This document shows positions 56,161 through 64,000 of a stretch of DNA of 64,000 nucleotides, in pieces. This DNA is from Bacteroidota bacterium. Lineage in GTDB: Bacteria; Bacteroidota; Bacteroidia; 2-12-FULL-35-15. Within the stretch, counting starts at the first letter, position 1, and the number at the start of each line of letters is the position of its first letter. The notes beneath the pieces are model-generated. The model ran no database searches and had not been told where the DNA came from. It worked only from the letters and a program-made list of their open reading frames with translations. Location: the NCBI GenBank assembly GCA_021323165.1, contig JAJTCJ010000022.1, positions 1 to 64,000 on the forward strand. Reading direction: 5' to 3'. Both the position numbers and the translations under genes were made by a program.

Positions 56161-58322
56161 TATGCAGGAACTTTTCTCATTGTTTCTCTTTCCCAGAAAC
56201 GATGTTTAGCAATGGCCTTTATAAAATCCTTAGATAATTTTCCCGGATTATTCTCTCCGGTTATCACTCCTTCCTCTATATCATCATTGGGATTCTGGCC
56301 GATATAGGTTGCTTCTATAACATCAGCACCTTCCCCATCGGCACATATCGCTTTACAATGTTTATAAGTCTCATTTATAAAATGTATTGCATCCGGTTCT
56401 TCGATCAGGGCTGCAGCACTTTTTGCTCCTGCCGGGATAAATACTGCATCAAAAACTACCGAAGCAGCAATTTGAAATGTTTCATCAATTGCTATACTTT
56501 TTCCGGAAGCACTTTTTATCATTCCCAGTGCAGGTGCAATTATTTTCACCATTGCTCCTTGAGTTTCCAGGGCTTTCTTCATATTAATCAGGGAAGTTTC
56601 TTCTACCCCATTCGCAGCGAGTATCGCGATCTTCCTTGTTTTAATAGAATTTTTATTTGTGTTTGCCATGCTCAGTGCAGCAGATGCTTCTATTGATGAT
56701 CTTACCTTTTTAGGTTGGTAATCTTTTGGGTCAGAATCAGCAGGAAAGCTATGATTCATCGGCATCTCAGGTTTGCCTGCTGTCAGCCCAAGACTTGCAG
56801 CTACTGTATTAGCCAGCACCTTATCAACCTGTGTCAGAAGGTTTATCATACGCTGACGAATGGCAGGTGTCTGAACTTTTGATAATTCAAACCGTAATGC
56901 GTTAGTGATATGAATTTTTTCCGGTTCACTCTGACTGTTATAAAATAAGGTTGCCTGTCCGAAATGATCAGTGAAGCTTTTACTTCTTGAACGTATTTTT
57001 TTTGCGTCAATTCTTTCCAGAAAAGATGTAAATCCAAAATTTTTCATCATTGCCTGAAAAGGGCATCCTCCGCTCAAACTGTTAGGCTCATAGCTTGTTT
57101 GTCCTTTATTAATTGTTTGACGCATATGTCCGTCACGCTGATTGTTATGAACATCAACCACCGGTCTGTTGATCGGTATCTCGTGAAAGTTCGGACTTCC
57201 GAGTCTTGAAAGCTGAGTGTCGGTATAGGAAAATAATCTGCCTTGCAATAAGGGGTCATTTGTAAAATCAATACCCGGAACAAGATGTCCCGGATGAAAT
57301 GCGATCTGTTCAGTTTCTGCAAAGAAGTTATCAGGATTGCGGTTGAGGGTCATCTTTCCGATAATCTGAACCGGTACTAATTCTTCCGGAATTAATTTTG
57401 TAGGATCAAGAAGATCGAAATCAAATTTATGTTCATCTTTGTCATCTATCAGTTGAACGCCAAGTTCGTATTCAGGGAAGTTGCCGGTTTCAATAGCTTC
57501 CCAAAGATCTCGTCTGTGAAAATCCGGGTCTTTCCCTGAAATATTCTGAGCTTCATCCCAGGCAACCGAATGCACGCCCAAAACAGGCTTCCAGTGAAAT
57601 TTTACAAAATGTGATTTATCGTTTTCGTTCACAAAACGAAATGTGTGGACCCCGAATCCTTCCATCATTCGATAACTGCGGGGAATTGCTCTGTCACTCA
57701 TAAGCCACATGATCATATGCATCGATTCAGGAACAAGAGAAATAAAATCCCAGAAAGTGTCATGAGCTGATGAAGCCTGTGGTATTTCATTATTCGGTTC
57801 AGGTTTCACTGCATGTACCAGATCAGGAAATTTCATTGCGTCCTGAATAAAGAAAACCGGCATGTTGTTTCCAACAAGATCGTAATTTCCGTTTTGAGTA
57901 TAGAACTTTACAGAGAACCCGCGTACATCCCTTGCCAGATCTGTAGACCCACGTGAACCTGCCACTGTTGAAAATCTTACAAACACAGGAGTTTTTACTT
58001 TAGTGTCGTTGAGAAAACCTGCTTTCGTGTATTTGCCCATAGGCTTATATAATTCAAAAAAACCATGAGCACCTGAACCTCTTGCATGTACAATTCTTTC
58101 AGGGATCCGTTCGTGATCAAAATGAGTGATCTTCTCACGCATTATAAAATCTTCAAGTAGAGAGGGTCCGCGATCACCGGCTTTTAAGGTGTTCTGGTTG
58201 TCATTGATCCTTACACCATGATTTGTGGTCAGGAATTCCCCTTCATTATTTTCAGTAAACTGCTGAAGTTCATTGATCTTTTGAGAATCATTCTTAACGT
58301 TTTTACCTTTGTTTTTGGCCAT
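56160..58322 (-). CDS. Large-subunit (clade 2) catalase with C-terminal DJ-1/PfpI-like domain
   Basis: 720 aa; RIPERIVHARGSGAHGFFELY, FSTVAGSRGSTDLARDVRGFSVKFY, RLFSYTDTQLSRLGSPNF; C-terminal KIAILAANGVEETSLINMKKALE. Confidence 0.95.
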   Translation of the reverse strand: MAKNKGKNVKNDSQKINELQQFTENNEGEFLTTNHGVRINDNQNTLKAGDRGPSLLEDFIMREKITHFDHERIPERIVHARGSGAHGFFELYKPMGKYTKAGFLNDTKVKTPVFVRFSTVAGSRGSTDLARDVRGFSVKFYTQNGNYDLVGNNMPVFFIQDAMKFPDLVHAVKPEPNNEIPQASSAHDTFWDFISLVPESMHMIMWLMSDRAIPRSYRMMEGFGVHTFRFVNENDKSHFVKFHWKPVLGVHSVAWDEAQNISGKDPDFHRRDLWEAIETGNFPEYELGVQLIDDKDEHKFDFDLLDPTKLIPEELVPVQIIGKMTLNRNPDNFFAETEQIAFHPGHLVPGIDFTNDPLLQGRLFSYTDTQLSRLGSPNFHEIPINRPVVDVHNNQRDGHMRQTINKGQTSYEPNSLSGGCPFQAMMKNFGFTSFLERIDAKKIRSRSKSFTDHFGQATLFYNSQSEPEKIHITNALRFELSKVQTPAIRQRMINLLTQVDKVLANTVAASLGLTAGKPEMPMNHSFPADSDPKDYQPKKVRSSIEASAALSMANTNKNSIKTRKIAILAANGVEETSLINMKKALETQGAMVKIIAPALGMIKSASGKSIAIDETFQIAASVVFDAVFIPAGAKSAAALIEEPDAIHFINETYKHCKAICADGEGADVIEATYIGQNPNDDIEEGVITGENNPGKLSKDFIKAIAKHRFWERETMRKVPA

Positions 58323-58589
58323 TGCTGAGATTTTTAAGTGTTAATTGATCCCTTTCATTTTAGAATGGAACGAGTATTTTGACACTAAATATTAATGCCA
58401 ACAAGAAATAGAATCAGTTAGAGAAACTTAAGGAAAGTATTCTCAGAGAGTTAGTGAATTTGTTTAGAAGCAGATTCGAGTATTATTCTCGTTACGTGTT
58501 TTTCGATCTTCAGATTAAACAAATAAATATTCAGGATCGTTATCCCGTGCTTCGACACGGGATCTTTATTAATGATTGCGGAATTCATT

Positions 58590-59492
58590 TCAATTATCGG
58601 TGGATCCTAAAGTGATCGTCTGATTTCTCTTTTCTATTCTATAAACCAGGAAAATACTCACAAGCACAAATACAGCACTTACCGCAACGTAAATTAATTC
58701 ACTTTCATGTATTCCAACTTTATCCACATCAACGGAAATAACTCCGCGATTTGAAAGCCATACTAAAAAAACGGCCATTCCGTTATTTAAGAAGTGTGCT
58801 AAGATTCCCGGCCATAAAGATCCGCTCCAAAGGAATAAATATCCAAGGTAAACTCCCATGAGCATTCGCGGTACAAAACCAAAGAACTGCATGTGAAAAG
58901 CGCTGAAGATAATTGCTCCGAACCATACTCCTAAATGTCGGTTCCTGAAACACTCTATAGATACTTTTTGAAGAACGCCTCTGAAAAATATCTCTTCACT
59001 TAATGCTGCCATAAATGCAATTACAAACAAATTAAGGATCAGATCTCCGATCGAAGTTCCTTTTGTAAAAGCTTCGGTTAGTTCAGCAGCTTTGGCTTCA
59101 CTGCTTTTCATCCATGTTTCAATTCCCGCAAATGCTTCAGGAAGATGCATGTGCTGATTCATCTCTGCTAACCAATTGATCAATGGCATTGCTAATAGAA
59201 TTCCCATTCCTGCAAGTATCATCGTCAGCGCTGAAGGTCTTCTGCTTAATCCCAGATAATGGATCTTTGATTTCGTCCAGAATATCGAAATTAAAACTGC
59301 GGGTAAAATAAATATGAATATAACAAACACAGCCTGCAGAAGTTTCAAAACAATAACAAGATTAGGATTGTCGTAATTCATCCCCGCATCAGCATCACCT
59401 CCGAAAATTGTGAGTATTGCAATGAACAGTAATATGCCTAATAAGGCCGACAACTTTAGCCATGAATGTCTTTCTTGTTCTGGGTTTTGCAT
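58590..59492 (-). CDS. CPBP family intramembrane glutamic endopeptidase (CAAX protease-like)
   Basis: AALSEEIFFRGVLQ, FSAFHMQFFGFVPRMLMGVYLGYLFLWSGSLWPGILAHFLNN. Confidence 0.93.
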   Translation of the reverse strand: MQNPEQERHSWLKLSALLGILLFIAILTIFGGDADAGMNYDNPNLVIVLKLLQAVFVIFIFILPAVLISIFWTKSKIHYLGLSRRPSALTMILAGMGILLAMPLINWLAEMNQHMHLPEAFAGIETWMKSSEAKAAELTEAFTKGTSIGDLILNLFVIAFMAALSEEIFFRGVLQKVSIECFRNRHLGVWFGAIIFSAFHMQFFGFVPRMLMGVYLGYLFLWSGSLWPGILAHFLNNGMAVFLVWLSNRGVISVDVDKVGIHESELIYVAVSAVFVLVSIFLVYRIEKRNQTITLGSTDN

Positions 59493-59602
59493 GTTTTTCT
59501 GTGATTTTTTGGTATCTTTGTAATCTGAAAGATCACGAATTTACGAATCTTTAGGATTAAAAAAATTCTTTGCGACTTTGCACCTTCGTGGTAAAATAAC
59601 AA

Positions 59603-60595
59603 ATGGTTAAAATTGGTAATATAGAATTAGGTGAATTCCCGCTTTTGCTTGCTCCCATGGAGGATGTAAGCGATCCGCCATTCCGCGCTGTTTGTAAAAA
59701 GAACGGTGCAGATCTTATGTATACCGAATTCATCTCTTCGGAAGGACTTATCCGTGATGCGGCTAAAAGTGTCCAGAAACTTGATATTTTTGAGTACGAA
59801 CGTCCTATCGGCATTCAGCTTTTTGGTTCTGATATTGATTCCATGCGTGAAGCAGGGATTATTGCCAATCATGCAAAACCTGATCTTATTGATATAAATT
59901 ATGGTTGTCCGGTAAAACAGGTTGCCTGCAAAGGAGCTGGTGCTGCTCTTCTTCAGGATATACCTAAAATGGTTCAGATGACATCCGAGATCGTAAAGAT
60001 CGCTGATCGCCCTGTTACTGTGAAAACCCGTTTGGGATGGGATGATAATACCAAAAATGTCCCAGAAGTTGCGGAACGTTTACAGGATATAGGAATCCAG
60101 GCTTTAAGTATTCATGGTCGTACGCGTTCTCAAATGTATAAAGGTGAAGCTGATTGGACATTGATAGGAGAGATCAAAAATAATCCCCGTATAAAGATCC
60201 CGATATTTGGAAATGGCGATGTTGATTCTCCTGAAAAAGCGAAATTAATGAAAGACCGTTATGGTGTGGATGGAGTTATGATAGGTCGCGCAAGTATCGG
60301 ATATCCCTGGATTTTCAATGAGATCAAACATTATGTTAAAACCGGCACTCATCTCCCTGCACCAACAATAGCCGATCGTGTAAAGGTGTGTAAAGAACAT
60401 CTGGATTTTTCTATGCGCTGGAAAAGCAACCATGCAGGAATCGTTGAAATGCGTAGGCATTATACAAATTACTTTAAAGGCCTTCCTCACTTTAAAGAAA
60501 GCCGCTTAAAGCTGGTTACAACTTATTCCTATGATGAGATCATCAGTATTTTGGATGATGTTCAAAATCGTTATTCCGAATTGGAACTCATTTAA
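59603..60595 (+). CDS. dusB: tRNA-dihydrouridine synthase
   Basis: LLLAPMEDVSDPPFRAVCKKNGADLMYTEFISSEGL; DINYGCPVKQVACKGAGAALL; IHGRTRSQMYKGEADW; GNGDVDSPEKAK. Confidence 0.95.
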   Translation: MVKIGNIELGEFPLLLAPMEDVSDPPFRAVCKKNGADLMYTEFISSEGLIRDAAKSVQKLDIFEYERPIGIQLFGSDIDSMREAGIIANHAKPDLIDINYGCPVKQVACKGAGAALLQDIPKMVQMTSEIVKIADRPVTVKTRLGWDDNTKNVPEVAERLQDIGIQALSIHGRTRSQMYKGEADWTLIGEIKNNPRIKIPIFGNGDVDSPEKAKLMKDRYGVDGVMIGRASIGYPWIFNEIKHYVKTGTHLPAPTIADRVKVCKEHLDFSMRWKSNHAGIVEMRRHYTNYFKGLPHFKESRLKLVTTYSYDEIISILDDVQNRYSELELI

Positions 60596-60597
60596 AA

Positions 60598-61191
60598 ATG
60601 AAGGCTAAGATAAAACGGAACTTTCGCGTTGCACGTTATGTCATCTACCGTGAAACGATCATCAACAAATCAGACATTTTCTGGACTTTTCTCGGAGCCT
60701 TTATCGGGATCGGACTTATAGGATTCATTAGCTCCCAATATCTCAATGTAAATGACAGCCTTTTTCTGATCGGATCTTTTGGTGCCACTGCTGTTCTTGT
60801 TTATGGCGCAACAAACAGTCCGCTGGCTCAGCCTCGTAATTTAGTTGGCGGACATCTGATCAGTGCATTTGTCGGTGTAAGTATTTACAAGCTTTGTCCG
60901 GATATGCTTTGGCTATCTTCAGGGCTTTCAGTCGCGTTATCAATTGTATTGATGCAGATCACAAAAACCTTACATCCTCCGGGAGGAGCAACAGCTTTAA
61001 TAGCGAATATCGGATCGGAAAAAATAAAATCTTTGGGGTTTATGTATGTGATCTCCCCTGTGCTCTGCGGAGTAATAATACTTTTAGTTGTAGCACTGAT
61101 CTTCAATAATATTCCTGACAACAGGTTTTATCCCTATAAAAAACCCAAAAATAAATTTCTTCAGAAGCTGTTGAAGAGATATGAGGATTAA
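60598..61191 (+). CDS. HPP family integral membrane protein
   Basis: FGATAVLVYGATNSPLAQPRNLVGGHLISAFVGV; TLHPPGGATALIA (HPP motif). Confidence 0.95.
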   Translation: MKAKIKRNFRVARYVIYRETIINKSDIFWTFLGAFIGIGLIGFISSQYLNVNDSLFLIGSFGATAVLVYGATNSPLAQPRNLVGGHLISAFVGVSIYKLCPDMLWLSSGLSVALSIVLMQITKTLHPPGGATALIANIGSEKIKSLGFMYVISPVLCGVIILLVVALIFNNIPDNRFYPYKKPKNKFLQKLLKRYED

Positions 61192-62399
61192 TTGATCAGC
61201 ACCAAATGCTTTTTTGTAAATATTCTTACCGGATACCAGGCTGCAAAAAATCCAATAAGCATAACAACTGAGATCACCATTACAAAATCCATCAGATGAA
61301 AAGAAACAGGGTAGGCTTCAACCACAAATCCTTCATCAAATTTAATTATTGAAAATGCTCTCTGCAGCCAGCACACAAGCGTTCCAAGGATCATCCCCGA
61401 AACTGCTCCAATAAGGGTGATCAGTAAACCTTCTACAAGAAAGATCTTACGAATAAGCTTTATATCCGCACCCATATTGTGAAGAATAGTGATGTCTTTT
61501 TTCTTTTCAATGATCAACATTGTAAGGGAACCTATAACGTTGAAGGTAGCGATGATCAGAATAAATACGAGGATCAAAAAGGTCCACAGTTTTTCTGAAC
61601 GGAATGTTTTGTATAAAAGTTCATTCTGCTGTTCCCTGTTCTTTACTTCGTATTTATCGCCAAGCACACGCATAATTTCATTTTGAACATTTTCTGCATT
61701 CTGTCCCTTTTGCAATGCAAGTTCAATAGATGAGACTTCTGATGTGTAATCCAGCAGCGCGCGGGCCTTATTAATATTCATGATCACATATTTGTAATCG
61801 AATTCATTGTTGATCGCAAATTCTCCGGCTGTATAAACTCTCATTTCATTCAGTCCGTCTTCCGGGTTTATGCTGTTTGTATGTCCTCGTTTCGGAGCAT
61901 AAACGGTGATAGGATTAAAAAAATCTTTAACACCATTTTCCAAGACATAAGCAATTCCGGCACCAATCACAATATTGTTTTTGGTGATATCGAATTTGCC
62001 TTCCCTGACAAGTGTATCGAAGCCTGTCATTTCTCCAAACTGGTTGTTTACACCCTTAATAGTTGCTACGCATTGTTTATCATTGAATTTTAAAAGCGCA
62101 TTTCCTTCAACTACCTCTGTGTAATAAGCAATACCTTTTATTTTTTTTAATTCTGAAAGTTCAGGCGCGAAAGAATCAAACGTTTTACCTTGTTTAACTG
62201 TAACCTTTATATCTGGATCGAAAGAATTGTATAATGATTCAACAAGATCAGATAAGCCATTAAAAGCCGAAAGAACAATGATCAGAGCCATGGTTCCAAT
62301 ACAAACACCACCAACAGAGATTGCGGAAATTATATTGATAGCATTGTGGGATTTTTTAGATACCAGGTAACGCTTTGCTATGAAGAATGGAAAGTTCAT
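61188..62399 (-). CDS. FtsX/LolC/LolE-like ABC transporter permease
   Basis: 403 aa; FFIAKRYLVSKKSHNAINIISAISVGGVCIGTMALIIVLSAFNGLSDLVESLYNSFDPDIKV; 4 TM permease. Confidence 0.9.
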   Translation of the reverse strand: MNFPFFIAKRYLVSKKSHNAINIISAISVGGVCIGTMALIIVLSAFNGLSDLVESLYNSFDPDIKVTVKQGKTFDSFAPELSELKKIKGIAYYTEVVEGNALLKFNDKQCVATIKGVNNQFGEMTGFDTLVREGKFDITKNNIVIGAGIAYVLENGVKDFFNPITVYAPKRGHTNSINPEDGLNEMRVYTAGEFAINNEFDYKYVIMNINKARALLDYTSEVSSIELALQKGQNAENVQNEIMRVLGDKYEVKNREQQNELLYKTFRSEKLWTFLILVFILIIATFNVIGSLTMLIIEKKKDITILHNMGADIKLIRKIFLVEGLLITLIGAVSGMILGTLVCWLQRAFSIIKFDEGFVVEAYPVSFHLMDFVMVISVVMLIGFFAAWYPVRIFTKKHLVLIN

Positions 62400-62483
62400 C
62401 TAGGAATCACGAATTTTTACGAATGTACGAATCTGTGTGTAAGTCATCCTGAACTTGTTTCAGGATTTGGGCGCAGGTGTGTT

Positions 62484-62822
62484 CTACTTTTTCAATAATT
62501 CCTCGATCCTCATTGCGTAATCCAATGAATCATCCTGGAAAAAAGTTAGATTAGGAATAATACGAACCTGCTTTTTTATTCTGTCGGATAATTTTGTGCG
62601 GATATCTTTCGTATGAACTTTGATCGAAGCGAGAAGAGCAGCTGTGTCAGGAGTGTTAAACAAGCTTACATACACTTTGGCAACACCAAGATCCGGACTA
62701 ACGCGAACCTGAGTTACTGTAATAAGTGCATTTCCAAAAAGCGGGCGAGTTTCACGTTGAAAGATCTCTCCCAATTCTTTTTGTATCAAACGGGATACTT
62801 TTAGCTGTCTTTGTGAATCCAT
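62484..62822 (-). CDS. rbfA: 30S ribosome-binding factor
   Basis: SRLIQKELGEIFQRE...VTQVRVSPDLGVAKVYVSLF...VRIIPNLTFFQDDSLDYAMRIEELL. Confidence 0.93.
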   Translation of the reverse strand: MDSQRQLKVSRLIQKELGEIFQRETRPLFGNALITVTQVRVSPDLGVAKVYVSLFNTPDTAALLASIKVHTKDIRTKLSDRIKKQVRIIPNLTFFQDDSLDYAMRIEELLKK

Positions 62823-62961
62823 TCTTTAAATTATTTAACAATGCAAAATTAGCAAATAAAAGCCTATAAACCTTATATTTGCGCACGAAATTCAAATGCT
62901 TCAGTAAAACAGAACAATTGAAGTTTAGATTTCGGTACAGCCTTATAAATCTGATTTATAA

Positions 62962-64000
62962 ATGAAAAAGTTTTTCGGGGTATTACGTTATGTTAAAGGC
63001 TACTGGAATTACGCATCCTTAAATATTCTCTTCAATATACTTTCCGTTATATTCTCTCTCTTTTCTATTGCAATGCTGTTTCCTTTTTTACAGGTACTAC
63101 TGTTAAATAATGAGGAAATGCTCAGAGCTATTGTATCGAAAGGGATACCTGAATTTCATCTTTCAGCTTCTTCAATCACAGATAATGTTAATTACTTTTT
63201 AGCAAAGATCATTATAGAGCGGGGCAAACTGGATGCTCTTGTACTGATATGTGTATTTGTAATCACAAATATTTTCCTTAAGAATTTATTCCGCTACCTG
63301 GGAATGTTCTTTATTGCTCCAATCAGAAATGGTGTTGTAAGAGACATGCGGAATAAAATGTATGACAAAGTCCTCCAGCTTCCGCTATCATATTACTCCG
63401 AAGAGCGCAAGGGTGATATTATGAGCAGGATGACAACGGATGTCCAGGAAATTGAATGGAGCATTATGCAGTCGCTGGAAATGATCTTCCGCGAACCTGT
63501 AACTATCCTGATCTACCTTGGAGTCATGCTTACGGTAAGTCCGCAGTTAACTCTTTTTGCGTTCATCTTGCTTCCGGTGAGCGGATTAATGATCGGACGT
63601 ATTGGAAAGAGTCTCAGAAGGTCTTCGGGCAGAAGCAAGGAGAAGATGGGCCTATTGCTTTCTATCATGGAAGAAACTTTAGGAGGTTTAAGGATAATTA
63701 AAGGCTTTAATGCTGAGAAGAATATGAATAACCGTTTCCGGGAAGAAAACGAAGCGTATACAAACATTTCGGTAAAGATGTATCGTAAGACAGATCTTGC
63801 ATCTCCGTTAAGTGAATTTCTCGGTGTTACAGTTATGGTAACCATTTTATATTTCGGAGGGAAATTAGTGTTGGCGGATCAACCGACAATGAACGGTTCA
63901 ATCCTGATAACATACCTGGCAATTTTCGCAATGTTATTGGCGCCCGCAAAAGCGTTTACGACAGCATATTACAATGTTCAGAAAGGACTCGCTTCCGCGG
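62962..64000 (+). CDS. MsbA-like ABC transporter, N-terminal transmembrane domain (runs off the window end)
   Basis: Manual translation from ATG 62962: MKKFFGVLRYVKGYWNYASLNILFNILSVIFSLFSIAMLFPFL...YSEERKGDIMSRMTTDVQEIEWSIMQSLE; open to window edge. Confidence 0.9.
   Translation, partial: MKKFFGVLRYVKGYWNYASLNILFNILSVIFSLFSIAMLFPFLQVLLLNNEEMLRAIVSKGIPEFHLSASSITDNVNYFLAKIIIERGKLDALVLICVFVITNIFLKNLFRYLGMFFIAPIRNGVVRDMRNKMYDKVLQLPLSYYSEERKGDIMSRMTTDVQEIEWSIMQSLEMIFREPVTILIYLGVMLTVSPQLTLFAFILLPVSGLMIGRIGKSLRRSSGRSKEKMGLLLSIMEETLGGLRIIKGFNAEKNMNNRFREENEAYTNISVKMYRKTDLASPLSEFLGVTVMVTILYFGGKLVLADQPTMNGSILITYLAIFAMLLAPAKAFTTAYYNVQKGLASA

Noticed and set aside
1-64000. Anti-phage defence systems, toxin-antitoxin pairs, biosynthetic clusters, rRNA
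   Set aside because: No nuclease/methylase/reverse transcriptase/NRPS/PKS-like proteins or rRNA sequences were seen in the ORF track or by eye.

Overview
The window is a Bacteroidetes-type chromosome segment, judged from four secreted proteins with T9SS-type C-terminal sorting domains, TAnnTTTG promoter boxes and SprB/PKD/FG-GAP architectures. It starts inside a subtilisin-like protease and ends inside an MsbA-like ABC exporter. The left part (1.4-23.7 kb) has four T9SS adhesin-like genes of very different N-terminal architecture that share one ~200-aa C-terminal module with a near-invariant C(T/D)(P/A)TRATVNTTRSNIK signature, plus an M16 protease, TadA and a propeller/SpoIIE regulator. The middle is mostly conserved housekeeping (AspS, HPPD/HGD, TatD, asparaginase, OmpA, PLD) and a TonB receptor locus linked to a small His/Cys-rich protein. 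The most coherent accessory block is a sulfur-metabolism island at ~43.4-52.9 kb: TsdA-like diheme cytochrome, porin, YeeE/YedE pair, Usp, rhodaneses, MBL-rhodanese persulfide dioxygenase-like protein, thioredoxin, TauE and a Cys-rich Crp/Fnr regulator. Its three transcription units each carry the same 21-nt operator (TTAACGGTTACAWTTGTTACA on +) exactly 16 nt from a TAnnTTTG-like -7 box, which suggests a self-contained regulon. Its right edge has a nonsense-interrupted MFS pseudogene, a Crp/Fnr C-terminal fragment, tRNA-Ser(GGA) and a displaced 28-bp duplicate of the tRNA 5' part. Two further candidate frameshifts (a lipoprotein gene at 25.87 kb and hsp20 at 55.8 kb) were read directly from the sequence. 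No CRISPR array, rRNA, integrase or transposase was recognised.
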